A stretch of DNA of 64,000 nucleotides from Alteromonadaceae bacterium 2753L.S.0a.02 (GTDB lineage Bacteria; Pseudomonadota; Gammaproteobacteria; Pseudomonadales; Cellvibrionaceae), in assembly GCA_007827375.1 (NCBI GenBank), contig VISH01000001.1, positions 1,302,001-1,366,000 on the forward strand, given 5' to 3'. The notes below the pieces were generated by a model that worked only from the letters and a program-made list of their open reading frames with translations, had not been told where the DNA came from and made no database searches. The translations under genes were made by a program, and so were the position numbers. Below are positions 9,060-18,170 of the stretch, in pieces (position 1 is the stretch's first letter; every line of letters starts with the position of its first letter).

Positions 9060-10973
9060 ATGACTAGTACATGCAAATTTTCGGTTTTTAAAAAATCTTT
9101 ATTGGGTGCTGCCATATCCGCCTTAAGTTGTGGCGTTGTATACGCTGCAGATTTTTCTGCCAATCTCGTTGGCGCTGAAGATGCTAGCGATGTTGTGTAT
9201 AGCGGCATTTTGGAAGACGGAAAAGTTGTAAAAAACAAGAAAAAAAATCTCGATAAAAGTGCGATAAACAAAAACGCTACGCCAATGGTCGCCATTACAA
9301 AATTGGAGTCACAAAAATTATTAACCAGTAAAAGTGCCAAGTCAGCGTCGGCTGAAAAAATTCATCCTGCATTAAAAAGCAAAATAGCCGACTACAAATT
9401 GCGAGAGCAGCAAAATAGCTTGAGATCGTCAGACTACGGCGATCAGCGGGTGCTAGTTACCTTTAAAGAAACCTTCAAAATGCCACGTTTTCCCAACCCG
9501 GATACGCGCCTGTCACGCAGCGATGCTTATAACATTGAACGTGCCGAAAGGGCGGAACAGTTGGTTGGCGAGATAAAAAGCCTGCGCGCTGTGCAACAGG
9601 AACGTCTGGCGGCAAGCTTGTACCACAACCACAATGCGCAAATGGTGTCATCCTTCTGGTTAATTAATGCCTTGGTTCTTGATGTACCAGTAAGTGAACT
9701 CGAAGCCCTGAGTAGGCGCGCCGATGTTATTTATATGGAACCTGCTGTTGATGGTGCTGAGCCACCCGCGAGCAGTGTTGCGACTGCTAGAGGCCAAATA
9801 AAAACCGACCCTTATTTTAATCTGGGCTTAACTAGTGGCTATATCGGCCTATTGGATACCGGCGTACGAAGCTCTCATACCCTGTTTCAATCGCCATCCA
9901 ATTTATCGTTTCATTGGGATTGTACCGATGGCACCTGCAACTCCAACCCAAACCCCGACGACGATTGTTGGAATCACGGCACATCCACTGCAGCGATTAT
10001 TTCCGGTAACAATAACCTGGGGAATGCAACTCGCGGCGTTACTGATATTACGCTCGACAGTTTTAAAGTGTATCCCGCGAGCTGTGGTGGTTTGAGCACG
10101 ACTGCCTCCGTAGCCGGTTTCCAAAGGTCTGTGCAGGTACTCGATCGCGTTGTTGTTGCTGAAATGCAAGGTGGCGGTTCTAGCAACAGCGCTATCTCTT
10201 TAGCGGCCGATGCTGCGTTCGATGCGGGTGCTGCCGTGGTATCCGCCAATGGTAACAATGGCTCAGGCAATAGCCCGGGTACCGTCAACACTCCAGGGAA
10301 TGCCCACAAGGTGTTAGGCATTGGTGCTTACGATGTAACTACCGGCGCCTACAAAGATTACACCAGCGAAGGCCCTGCGTCGGATGGACGTATCAAACCC
10401 GATCTGATTGCACCTACTGACTCCATCACCGCCAGCAACACCTCGAGTACTGCGACACGTACTTTCACCGGTACCAGCGGAGCGACACCTTTCGCAGCGG
10501 GTGCAACTGCCTTGATGCGAAATTTCCTGCTCGATATTCTTGGCACATCCTCTGTCGATCCCGGCCAGGTTTACAGCGCGATGATTCTTACCGGTCAGCA
10601 GGCGTATCCCTTCACCAATACCCAAGGCGCGGGAAAAATTGTCATGCCCTTAAATGGCAATATACGCGTGGGCAATGCCAATATAGTCGACAATCAGAAC
10701 TACGAAATTTCCATTAGCGTTGGTAGCGGCAAATCGAAATTCGAAGCGGCTTTGTGGTGGCCGGAAAGTGAAACCCAAACCCACAACGATATCGATTTAT
10801 ACATTATCGACCCAAGTGGTACCACCCGCGATTACAGTATTTCATCGCCCAGCATATTTGAGCGTGCAACATACTCCACAGGTACTTTGGCGCAAGGTAC
10901 CTGGAAGGTGCGCATTCGCGGTTATAACGTAACCGGCACACAAAAGGTGTATTGGACCAGCCACGTTCGCTAA
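9060..10973 (+). CDS. Secreted subtilisin-like serine protease (S8)
   Basis: About 637 residues from the ATG at 9060, which begins a good signal peptide (cleavage near VVYA-AD). A propeptide of about 220 residues precedes the catalytic domain. The triad is visible: Asp in GLLDTGVRS (about 266), His in NHGTSTAAI (about 306) and Ser in GTSGATPFAAG (about 473). The C-terminal 110 residues form a beta-sandwich (NDIDLYIIDPSGTT) like the P-domain/PPC domains of secreted subtilases. An upstream TTG at 8994 is in frame but less likely as the start. Exported protease; substrate unknown. A strong terminator follows. Confidence 0.92.
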   Translation: MTSTCKFSVFKKSLLGAAISALSCGVVYAADFSANLVGAEDASDVVYSGILEDGKVVKNKKKNLDKSAINKNATPMVAITKLESQKLLTSKSAKSASAEKIHPALKSKIADYKLREQQNSLRSSDYGDQRVLVTFKETFKMPRFPNPDTRLSRSDAYNIERAERAEQLVGEIKSLRAVQQERLAASLYHNHNAQMVSSFWLINALVLDVPVSELEALSRRADVIYMEPAVDGAEPPASSVATARGQIKTDPYFNLGLTSGYIGLLDTGVRSSHTLFQSPSNLSFHWDCTDGTCNSNPNPDDDCWNHGTSTAAIISGNNNLGNATRGVTDITLDSFKVYPASCGGLSTTASVAGFQRSVQVLDRVVVAEMQGGGSSNSAISLAADAAFDAGAAVVSANGNNGSGNSPGTVNTPGNAHKVLGIGAYDVTTGAYKDYTSEGPASDGRIKPDLIAPTDSITASNTSSTATRTFTGTSGATPFAAGATALMRNFLLDILGTSSVDPGQVYSAMILTGQQAYPFTNTQGAGKIVMPLNGNIRVGNANIVDNQNYEISISVGSGKSKFEAALWWPESETQTHNDIDLYIIDPSGTTRDYSISSPSIFERATYSTGTLAQGTWKVRIRGYNVTGTQKVYWTSHVR

Positions 10974-11027
10974 GACTTATGAATGGGTAGTGCTGTTGTA
11001 ACGCGCTACAAACAAAGCCAATTAAAG

Positions 11028-11050
11028 CCCAGGCGCTGCCTGGGTTTTTT
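11028..11050 (+). terminator. Rho-independent terminator after the subtilase
   Basis: Perfect 7-bp stem CCCAGGC/GCCTGGG with a GCT loop followed directly by six T residues. Confidence 0.92.
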
Positions 11051-11201
11051 GTGCTTGCTATCATGTGGCGTCATTTCCTGGCGCTACTTTGACCTCAGCC
11101 TTCTTGTGTGTGAATTACTATTGCTATACTTGCGCTGGCACGTCGTTGTTCAGTCTACCGCGGTGCCGTGCACCCAAAAAAACCGAGAGGGAACAATTAA
11201 A

Positions 11202-11522
11202 ATGATAATTAGTAACATTGAAGTGATACCCAACAAGCGGGTTGTGGAACATCTGGGTTTGGTGCAGGGCAGCACAGTGCGTGCCAAACATGCCGGTAAA
11301 GATATTATGGCGGGCTTTAAAAATATCTTTGGCGGTGAGCTGGGAGCCTACACGGAGTTACTTCAGGAGTCGCGTGAAGAAGCCATTAAACGCATGAGTG
11401 AACAGGCAGAAGCCATTGGTGCCAACGCCGTGGTGAATGTACGCTTTTCAACCTCAGCCATTGCCGCGGGTGCCTCCGAAATTCTGGCTTATGGTACCGC
11501 CGTGCGGGTAGAGGATCGCTAG
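11202..11522 (+). CDS. YbjQ-family (UPF0145) protein
   Basis: 106 residues, full length for the YbjQ/UPF0145 family (heavy-metal-binding domain PF01906). The family signature is visible: IPNKRVVEHLGLVQG, GGELGAYTELLQESREEA, ANAVVNVRF and ILAYGTAV. Members are thought to form pentamers; biochemical role unknown. AGAGGGAAC upstream of the ATG is the ribosome site. It is the first gene of a three-gene operon, overlapping the next gene by one base (TAGTG). Confidence 0.88.
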   Translation: MIISNIEVIPNKRVVEHLGLVQGSTVRAKHAGKDIMAGFKNIFGGELGAYTELLQESREEAIKRMSEQAEAIGANAVVNVRFSTSAIAAGASEILAYGTAVRVEDR

Positions 11523-11989
11523 TGGAATCGCTTATTCAATTAGGGTTTTTTATTGCGCTGTTGAGCTTGGGTTTCTTTTTTGGGAGACGTGCCGAACGTA
11601 AACATTATCAGTCGATTATTGCGCGCGAAGATCAGTACCGAAATATTGTAGTAACCACTGAACGGCTTCCGTCTCCAGAATTTCTGGGCCACCAAACAGA
11701 GTTGGTTGCAGGTAATGTGGTCATTTCGGTGGATTATTTTAAAGTGGTTGTCGCTGGCTTGCGCAATTTAGTGGGAGGCCGTATTCGCACTTACGAATCG
11801 CTGCTCGATCGCGCACGCAGAGAAGCCATTTTGCGTATGCAGGAAAACGCTCTAGCATTAAATGCACAGTATGTGATAAACATGAAATTCGAAACCAGCC
11901 GAATTTCTGGTAATGCCGGGCAGGGAATTGGATCAGTTGAAGTACTGGCTTATGGTACCGCGCTTGTTCCCCCGCCATTAAACGCCTAA
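11522..11989 (+). CDS. Membrane-anchored YbjQ-like protein
   Basis: 155 residues. An N-terminal membrane segment (LGFFIALLSLGFFFG) is followed by a second YbjQ-type domain: GNVVISVDYFKVVVAG, GGRIRTYESLLDRARREA, AQYVINMKFET and VLAYGTALV. The GTG start overlaps the preceding stop, and the stop overlaps the ATG of the M48 gene, so the three genes are translationally coupled. It looks like a membrane partner or duplicate of the preceding soluble YbjQ protein. Confidence 0.85.
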   Translation: MESLIQLGFFIALLSLGFFFGRRAERKHYQSIIAREDQYRNIVVTTERLPSPEFLGHQTELVAGNVVISVDYFKVVVAGLRNLVGGRIRTYESLLDRARREAILRMQENALALNAQYVINMKFETSRISGNAGQGIGSVEVLAYGTALVPPPLNA

Positions 11990-12852
11990 TGCTCAAACAA
12001 AACCCGAAAATTCCGGAAGGTATTAATTCGAGCGATGAAAACCCGCTTAAGGAATTCTTTACCTTATTGTTGGGTATCGGTTTAGCTGCCATCCTCGTGG
12101 TTGTTATCCTAAGCGTAATGGCAAACTGGCTGGCTCCCTATATTCCGTTTTCGTGGGAACAAAAAGCGCTAACCGGTACGGCTTTTCTGAACAATACCGA
12201 TGAGGAAAGCCCAATACACCGGAACGCAGAACAGGCACTGTCTGAACTGGGTGAGCGTATTCTGGAACAAGCCAACCTATCTTCGGAATTGAGCTTCCAC
12301 TTTCATCTTCTTGAGGATGATACTCCCAATGCTTTTGCAAGCCTGGGCGGTCATGTCTTTGTTACTCGTGGCTTACTCGAGGCAATCTCTTCCGAAAATG
12401 CGCTGGCAATGGTGGTCGCCCATGAAATTGGACACATTCAATATCGCCATCCCATACAAACCCTCACCCGGGGGGCATTGATCAACATCGTTTATATTGC
12501 GCTTATGGGTGGCGGTGGCTCAGCAGACGCTCAAAACTTATTAGGTCAGGCAGGCTTGATTACTGCGCTTAGCTTCAATCGCGAGATGGAATTCGATGCC
12601 GATGCTTTCGGCGTAGCCCTTGTACAAAAAATGTATGGTCATCTGGAGGGTGCTGATGAATTTTTTAAAAATATGCTGAAAAAAGATCGCCAAGCAGAAT
12701 GGCTCACTTTTTTCGAAACCCATCCACACACTGAGGAACGGATGGAAAAAATATTGGCGGCAAGACAAGAGCCATTGGGTAAAAATCCAACCTTGCCGCT
12801 CGATGCCCGCATCACGTCTTATTTAACCCAGGGAGATCAGATCAGTAGGTAA
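11989..12852 (+). CDS. Membrane-anchored M48 metallopeptidase
   Basis: 287 residues. One N-terminal membrane segment (about 24-48) precedes an M48 catalytic domain with HEIGH (His145, Glu146, His149) and the third zinc ligand in the EMEFDADAFG segment (about Glu201). SLGGHVFVTRGLL is typical of Loip/BepA/HtpX-like M48 peptidases. The active site probably faces the periplasm. Translational coupling to two YbjQ-family genes suggests that they act together, perhaps in envelope protein quality control; that role is inference. Confidence 0.9.
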   Translation: MLKQNPKIPEGINSSDENPLKEFFTLLLGIGLAAILVVVILSVMANWLAPYIPFSWEQKALTGTAFLNNTDEESPIHRNAEQALSELGERILEQANLSSELSFHFHLLEDDTPNAFASLGGHVFVTRGLLEAISSENALAMVVAHEIGHIQYRHPIQTLTRGALINIVYIALMGGGGSADAQNLLGQAGLITALSFNREMEFDADAFGVALVQKMYGHLEGADEFFKNMLKKDRQAEWLTFFETHPHTEERMEKILAARQEPLGKNPTLPLDARITSYLTQGDQISR

Positions 12853-12938
12853 CACATCGCATCACCGGCTAGTGGCATTTGCTGCTGTATTTTGTAAAAA
12901 AAATTCAACCACCACGTCTTAACAAAAGGTACAAAACC

Positions 12939-13400
12939 ATGGACTTGGCCATTAGAGACGCCAGCAACAAGGATTGTGAAAATGTGAAGTATTTGATATT
13001 CACAGTGTTGAAAGAATATGGTTTGGTTCCAGATCCAGAATCCACCGATAAGGACCTCGAAGATATAGAGGCCGAGTACATCAACAATAATGGTTACTTT
13101 GGTGTCGTAGAACAAGGAGATCGTATCATTGCTACTGTGGGTGTGCGCAGAATGTCGGCATCCACCTGCGAAATTCGTAAGATGTATTGCCTACCAGAAT
13201 GCAGGGGTAAGGGTTTGGGGCGCCAGCTTTTGCAGCATGCCATTTCTATGGCGAAACAAAGGGGTTACAGCCGCGCGGTTCTAGAAACCGCCTCGCCTCT
13301 AAAAGAAGCCATTGCACTTTACAAAAAATTTGGTTTTAAGCCCTATTCACCAGCGCATATTGCGGCAAGGTGTGACCAGGCTTATGAACTTGACCTCTAA
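12939..13400 (+). CDS. GNAT-family N-acetyltransferase
   Basis: 153 residues from the ATG at 12939 (MDLAIRDASNKDC). The acetyl-CoA loop is visible in EIRKMYCLPECRGKGLGRQL, followed by AKQRGYSRAVLET and EAIALYKKFGFKPY, the usual GNAT motifs. Similar to small stand-alone acetyltransferases; substrate unknown. An upstream in-frame ATG at 12879 would add 20 residues that do not fit the fold. Confidence 0.85.
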   Translation: MDLAIRDASNKDCENVKYLIFTVLKEYGLVPDPESTDKDLEDIEAEYINNNGYFGVVEQGDRIIATVGVRRMSASTCEIRKMYCLPECRGKGLGRQLLQHAISMAKQRGYSRAVLETASPLKEAIALYKKFGFKPYSPAHIAARCDQAYELDL

Positions 13401-13431
13401 AACTTAATACGAAGCAGCGGGGAAAATACCA

Positions 13432-13986
13432 TTGAGAAAAGCCACTACCAGCGCTCTTATTGTTATCGATATGCAGCAGGCATCGTTTAGTTCAGACGAT
13501 AAATACGATGTTAATGGCGTGGTTAATCGCATCAATGCCCTTGCCGCCAAAATACGCTCGGCTGACGGTTCGGTAATATTTATTCAGCACAATGGCACAG
13601 CCGAAGATGGCCTGCTTCCGAATACCGTCGGCTGGCAGCTTTTGGAGACTCTTCAAACAGCGCCTACCGACACCCTTATTCAAAAAACCACCAATGATGC
13701 ATTTTACAACACCACGCTTGAGAAACACCTGAGAGCCCGGTGCGTAGAAAATCTGATTGTGTGCGGTTGGGCAACTGACTTTTGCGTAGATTCCACCATT
13801 AGAGCTGCTATTAGCCGCGACTACTTTGTATCGGTTGCCGCCGACTGCCACACCGTCAGCGATCGCCCCTACGCAAATGCCCGAACCGTCATCGAATATC
13901 ACAACTGGCTCTGGGAAAATTTAATAACTGGCCGCGGCACGGTACAGGTGCAAAAGGCTGCGACGATTAGCAGCATTATCGAGTGA
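13432..13986 (+). CDS. Isochorismatase-family cysteine hydrolase
   Basis: 184 residues. The catalytic triad of the family is present: Asp in ALIVIDMQ (about residue 12), Lys in IQKTTNDAFY, and Cys in VCGWATDFCVDSTIRAA. Such enzymes hydrolyse amide or vinyl-ether bonds (nicotinamidase, isochorismatase, ureidoacrylate hydrolase types); the substrate is not evident. The start is a TTG, 31 bp after the GNAT gene, so the two may share a transcript. Cytoplasmic. Confidence 0.87.
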   Translation: MRKATTSALIVIDMQQASFSSDDKYDVNGVVNRINALAAKIRSADGSVIFIQHNGTAEDGLLPNTVGWQLLETLQTAPTDTLIQKTTNDAFYNTTLEKHLRARCVENLIVCGWATDFCVDSTIRAAISRDYFVSVAADCHTVSDRPYANARTVIEYHNWLWENLITGRGTVQVQKAATISSIIE

Positions 13987-14104
13987 CAGCCTTCTGCTCA
14001 ACAAATTCATTGGTAACATTTAGGAACATTGCGTTTCCAGTAGGTGTGTTATAAAGCGCTAAGATAGCACCTTAGTTTCGATCACCCAAACCCTGGAACT
14101 CGTG

Positions 14105-14380
14105 ATGAAATGGATACTCGGAATGTCGCTAAGCTTCTTGGCCGGTTGTGTTGTTGTACCAGTGAACGATGAAAGCTTTGTTGCGCAATGTGCTATCTCC
14201 AGCAATAGAAAAACCTTACGCGTTATGGATGTTGCCAAAGAAACCAACAGCTACTACTCTTTGGAAGGCACCCTGGCAACACCGATTGTGTTTCCAACTT
14301 CAGCTATTATTTCGGGTATTTATGTTGCCGTGAACAATATTTACACCATCGGTGATCAAACACTGCATTGCGGTCATTAA
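14105..14380 (+). CDS. Small lipoprotein of unknown function
   Basis: About 91 residues with a lipobox (LSFLAGC) at the N-terminus. The mature part has two further Cys (VAQCAISS and LHCGH) and one hydrophobic stretch near residues 60-75. No family recognised. A GTG start three bases upstream is also possible. It is followed within 20 bp by the TfoX C-terminal gene. Confidence 0.65.
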   Translation: MKWILGMSLSFLAGCVVVPVNDESFVAQCAISSNRKTLRVMDVAKETNSYYSLEGTLATPIVFPTSAIISGIYVAVNNIYTIGDQTLHCGH

Positions 14381-14397
14381 CCCTGCTGAGTGTGAAT

Positions 14398-14670
14398 ATG
14401 AAGCAAAAACGCCTGAGTGATTTAAAAGGTTTGGGCGAGCGCAGTGAAGAAGTCTTGGCGATGGTTGGCATTCACACCGTGGAAGAATTTTTAGCGGCAG
14501 ATCCATTCGAAATTTATAAAGACCTGAAAGCAACGGTGCCAGGAACAAGTATTAATGCGCTCTATGCCATGATTGGCGCTCAGGAAGATCGCCATTGGCA
14601 AGCGGTTAAAAACGAATTAAAAACAACTATCATTTTGCGCTTGGAGGAAATGGGTATAGCGCCAAAATGA
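14398..14670 (+). CDS. Stand-alone TfoX C-terminal (helix-hairpin-helix) domain protein
   Basis: About 90 residues from the ATG at 14398. The segment LSDLKGLGERSEEVLAMVGI, the helix-hairpin-helix core, and the later NALYAMIGAQEDRHW match the TfoX/Sxy C-terminal domain. The N-terminal TfoX domain is absent, so it is a single-domain relative. TfoX proteins influence competence gene expression, but that role cannot be assumed for the isolated domain. Confidence 0.75.
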   Translation: MKQKRLSDLKGLGERSEEVLAMVGIHTVEEFLAADPFEIYKDLKATVPGTSINALYAMIGAQEDRHWQAVKNELKTTIILRLEEMGIAPK

Positions 14671-14735
14671 CCTTGTGTGTCTATCAATCGCCCGGTGGGA
14701 TAGTTTTCTGAAAACTATGTAATAAAAGAAATTTA

Positions 14736-15131
14736 CTACGGGCTAAAATATGGCGGTATCGGCACGTATTTATCAATGAAAATTCTTATTTGGGTTTTAT
14801 TGAGTGTCGGTTCAACAAGTAAGTCTTTCAAGTAAAAATAAAACTCAAGCCCTAACTCAATATTTCTAGCACGATATTCGGCGTTATGAGCTTTTAGGAA
14901 AGCCTCGCAAATCGCAAGACCCAAACCGACACCGCCGTATTGTCGAGAATCGCTATCTGCATTGTTATAACGTACAAATGGTTGCCAGACGTTTTCGAGC
15001 TTGGATTCGGATATTTTTGATCCTGTATTAATAATGCTGACATGTAGGCTTTGTTCGTTGGCAGTTTTTAAATACAGAGCCACCAGCTGGCGCATTTTCG
15101 GCTCATCTTCTACAAGCAGTATCTTTTTCAC
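14736..15131 (-). pseudogene. Two-component remnant: response-regulator start fused to histidine-kinase ATPase end
   Basis: A 131-codon frame whose first 26 residues are a canonical receiver start (MKKILLVEDEPKMRQLVALY). It then passes directly into the end of a histidine-kinase ATPase domain: VSIINTGSKIS (G1-like), WQPFVRYN (F box) and GGVGLGLAICEAFL (G2). The rest of the receiver, any output domain, the sensor, the phospho-His domain and the N box are missing. The simplest reading is an in-frame deletion across an adjacent regulator-kinase pair. It begins inside the 3' end of the GH5 gene on the same strand (29-bp overlap). Confidence 0.8.
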
Positions 15132-16353
15132 GGTTGTTAAGTTCGTTTTTAAATACCTGCCACAAGGGGTTGTTATCGCGCTGAATTAATTGCTCATGGC
15201 TTAAACCCTGATCGCGTTTTTGCCAATAGCGCCACCCGAGTTTTTGTGTGCCTAGTTCGTAATCCATGCCATCCCAACTGCTTGAGCGAAATGAATAAAA
15301 TGCCCAATGCCAATTTTTATCATTCATCGCTTTTAGCGTATCACCCAGGAAGTCTACTACGCCGCCCACGCGGCGATCAGCCCCGAATTCCTCGACCATT
15401 ATGCGATTTTCTGGAATCTCGTGCTGCTGCGCCCAATTTGCAACTGTTTGGAGATCGAGTGCGACATGGCTACGCGTCCACTTTACGCTGGTATCTTTTT
15501 GCTGTCCCGATAGCGGCATACGATCGGGGTAGCTAAAGCGGTTCTGATTAATACGATAGGTTGCATATTGCCAGTCGCCGTAATAATGAAATGCATAAAT
15601 GGTGGCCTTGTCGTTAACCGGTTGTAAATGGCTAAGGCCTTCAGCCGAGGCATGCATCCAACCATTGAGCACTATCGGTGTATCGCTGTCGCGCTCACGT
15701 ATGGATCGCACAATATTTTGATTGAAACGATTTAAATCCGCGCTTGTGCCCGCAACATTGCCTAACCAATTAGAGAAGGCATTGCTACCAGCCTCGTAAA
15801 CACCATGTTGTCGCCCTGGGTGAGGTTCGTTTAATGGATTGTAAGCGACAACAGCCGGGTGATCTTTTAACGCGTCGGCTAATGACCGCCAGAAAACCTG
15901 GGCCTGTTGTTGGTATTTTTCGCTGTTCCAGAGGCGATAGTCGAATGCATTGTTGTTATCCTGCCGGTTTCGCGCGCCCGGTAGGCTAAACATACTAAGC
16001 TCAATATTTATGTGGTACTGGTAAGCAGTGTCCAGCACCGACAGTAGCAAAGTTAAGTCCTTTTCCGGTATGGCTGTAAAATTATCAGCATTACCCAATA
16101 GAAAATCGCGACCTTCGCCGGGCCATAAATGCGGTATCAGGCGTACGAAATCCAAACCGGCTTTTTCCGCGGCTGCAAACCAGGCTTCCGGTGTTGTACC
16201 AGAATTTTTATTGGCGCCGCCATCACCATTTGCACCCTTGCGTTGCACATTCCAGTAATCGAGTTTGCAGTTTATTTTAGGTTTCTGTGCCAAAGCGGTT
16301 TGGCCGATTAAACTGCATAACACAACCACCAAGCATAAACTGGGCGTTTTCAT
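15103..16353 (-). CDS. Glycoside hydrolase family 5 enzyme, secreted
   Basis: 416 residues. Signal peptide with cleavage near ALAQ-KP. A single GH5 (TIM-barrel) domain follows: the acid/base Glu in YNPLNEPHPG (about 176) and the nucleophile Glu in RIMVEEFGAD (about 321-322), with AFHYYGDW between them. No CBM is attached. Such enzymes cleave beta-1,4-glucans or mannans; the subfamily cannot be fixed by eye. The end of the gene overlaps the start of the truncated response-regulator frame, suggesting that a regulator once followed it in one operon. Confidence 0.88.
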   Translation of the reverse strand: MKTPSLCLVVVLCSLIGQTALAQKPKINCKLDYWNVQRKGANGDGGANKNSGTTPEAWFAAAEKAGLDFVRLIPHLWPGEGRDFLLGNADNFTAIPEKDLTLLLSVLDTAYQYHINIELSMFSLPGARNRQDNNNAFDYRLWNSEKYQQQAQVFWRSLADALKDHPAVVAYNPLNEPHPGRQHGVYEAGSNAFSNWLGNVAGTSADLNRFNQNIVRSIRERDSDTPIVLNGWMHASAEGLSHLQPVNDKATIYAFHYYGDWQYATYRINQNRFSYPDRMPLSGQQKDTSVKWTRSHVALDLQTVANWAQQHEIPENRIMVEEFGADRRVGGVVDFLGDTLKAMNDKNWHWAFYSFRSSSWDGMDYELGTQKLGWRYWQKRDQGLSHEQLIQRDNNPLWQVFKNELNNREKDTACRR

Positions 16354-16577
16354 GATAACTTCTCACTAATTGCAATACTCTTGCTTAGACTAAACCAGCG
16401 CTGTGGCAGGCAAATGGAGCTTGTGTGGCAGAACGGTGTCAGAAAAAAAATACGGCTTGAATTATTTACTCTCACAGGACTCCAAGGCAGTATTGCACAA
16501 TTTTACGGCGGTGAGTAGACGCGTTTATTTTAAAAAAATTATTCAGTTGAGGCTCTAATCAATTGGGGAGGCATGCA

Positions 16578-17123
16578 ATGCGGTGGAAAGGTATTCATCA
16601 TGTGGAATTTTCGGTACTTAATTATGACGAATCTGTTGCATTTTTTGACAAGATGTTTGGTTGGTTGGGTTATACCAGTTTCTGGACGCTTGACATTGGT
16701 TATCGGTCTCATTATTACATGGCACGATTTCCTCTTTTTCACAGTTATATTGGCATTCAACCCGCCAAAGATGGCGCTAAGCTCATACCCGCTGAGCATC
16801 GCGCGGGTATCCATCATGTCGCGCTCTGGGCTAAAAACCGGCGCGAGATAAATCAGTTTTACCGCGAATTTTTATTGCCCAACAGTATCGAGGTTACCGA
16901 GTCACCCGCAGAATACCCAAGCTATACGCCCGGCTATTACGCAGTATTTTTTAACGATCCTTACACCGGTATCCACTTCGAATTAAGTCATACACCTATG
17001 ATTCCTTCCATATCGGCCTACTTGCGTTGGCGCAATGTCCTCAAGCAGGAATGGAAAAAACACCCAGAGTGGCAGACGCCGCCCTGGAAGGAATCAATGC
17101 GTAAACTACCGGGTAGAAAATAA
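16578..17123 (+). CDS. VOC-superfamily (glyoxalase/dioxygenase-like) protein
   Basis: 181 residues. Two paired beta-alpha-beta-beta-beta motifs characteristic of the vicinal oxygen chelate fold are seen: GIHHVEFSVLNYDESVAFFD and GIHHVALWAKNRREINQFYR. Metal ligands are likely the His residues of the two HHV motifs and the Glu in GIHFELSH. The ATG at 16578 is preceded by GGGGAGG at a good distance. Reaction unknown. Cytoplasmic. Confidence 0.82.
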   Translation: MRWKGIHHVEFSVLNYDESVAFFDKMFGWLGYTSFWTLDIGYRSHYYMARFPLFHSYIGIQPAKDGAKLIPAEHRAGIHHVALWAKNRREINQFYREFLLPNSIEVTESPAEYPSYTPGYYAVFFNDPYTGIHFELSHTPMIPSISAYLRWRNVLKQEWKKHPEWQTPPWKESMRKLPGRK

Positions 17124-17148
17124 GTGAGCGTGCCGGTGGTCGTTGAAT

Positions 17149-17931
17149 TTAACCCCGATTTTTAATCGCCACCCAGTTTGCATCGTTCGTGCGCGTTATC
17201 TTATTTTCAAACTGGCTTACATTACTCATCACTTCAATGGCATCGGGCAACACAGTACTTTTCGTCATTTTTGCACGAAATTCCGAGTCGTCTTGTATAA
17301 GTCCGGGAATTTTGGTTTTGTGTACCCGAAGCATTACTAAATCGCGGCTATTTAAATGTTTGCTGTAATCGCGGAAACATACCTCGGCATACTGAGGTAG
17401 AAAAAAATAAATGTGGCTGGCAGTAATGGTTTCTTCAATTTTGTAAGTGAACGCCACCACTTGCACAGCGAGGCGTGCGAGGTAATGATTTTTGTTTGAG
17501 CGCAACAACTGATCTGCCGCCTGAGTAACCTGCGGTTTTGCTCGCCATTCCCGTGCCTTACGCCAATCTTCTCGCCCCAGTCCCATCAGAGCTTGCGCAA
17601 ACGTGGTAAGCGCTTGTTTTTCCATTTGCGTCAACTTTGGGGTATCTAATCCATTATCACCCACCGGTGTGAACGCCAGAGGTGTGAAAGGTTTTTTGCT
17701 TCCGGTAAGTGTTTCAAGTGAGGCCCCACGAGCCAGAAAATTTGCCAGATATTCCCCTAATTTTGCTTTTTGTTTTGTGGCTTCGTTGCTTAAACGGTCT
17801 TGATTAAAAGCGACCGTGGGGGCTGCCACCGGCGCGGAAATGCGGGTGGGTGTGGATTTCATGCCAGCAGTTTTAATTTTTTGGGCAATGGTTTTACTGG
17901 TGAGATGGTAGCGCCAGTCGGCTTCACTCAT
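17149..17931 (-). CDS. Hypothetical protein
   Basis: 260 residues without signal peptide or membrane segment. The N-terminal 60 residues are low-complexity (Ala/Pro/Thr/Lys); the rest is helical with segments such as VVAFTYKIEETITASHIYF and DSEFRAKMTKSTVLPDAIEV. No family recognised. Convergent with the VOC gene; it stops only 26 bp beyond that gene's end. Confidence 0.65.
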   Translation of the reverse strand: MSEADWRYHLTSKTIAQKIKTAGMKSTPTRISAPVAAPTVAFNQDRLSNEATKQKAKLGEYLANFLARGASLETLTGSKKPFTPLAFTPVGDNGLDTPKLTQMEKQALTTFAQALMGLGREDWRKAREWRAKPQVTQAADQLLRSNKNHYLARLAVQVVAFTYKIEETITASHIYFFLPQYAEVCFRDYSKHLNSRDLVMLRVHKTKIPGLIQDDSEFRAKMTKSTVLPDAIEVMSNVSQFENKITRTNDANWVAIKNRG

Positions 17932-18170
17932 GTGATACTCCTTAAGTTGGGTACGACAGATTTTGTATCTGGGGTACTCATGGGGGGCGGGGCCGCTGTT
18001 ATCTTACGGGTAGTAATGGGGTGTCAACCAGTGCTAGAAGGTGAATTTGGCGCCACGAGCAAGCTATTGCCCGATGAATCGACACAAATTTGTGTACAGG
18101 GGCACTGGTACAAAAAAAGAGCCTGGCAAAAAAGCCGAGGCTCACAAGCGACTTGCTTTAAGTCACGGTG

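Noticed and set aside
8747..9340. 197-codon minus-strand frame upstream of and overlapping the subtilase
   Set aside because: AT-rich low-complexity translation antisense to the signal peptide and propeptide of a clear gene.
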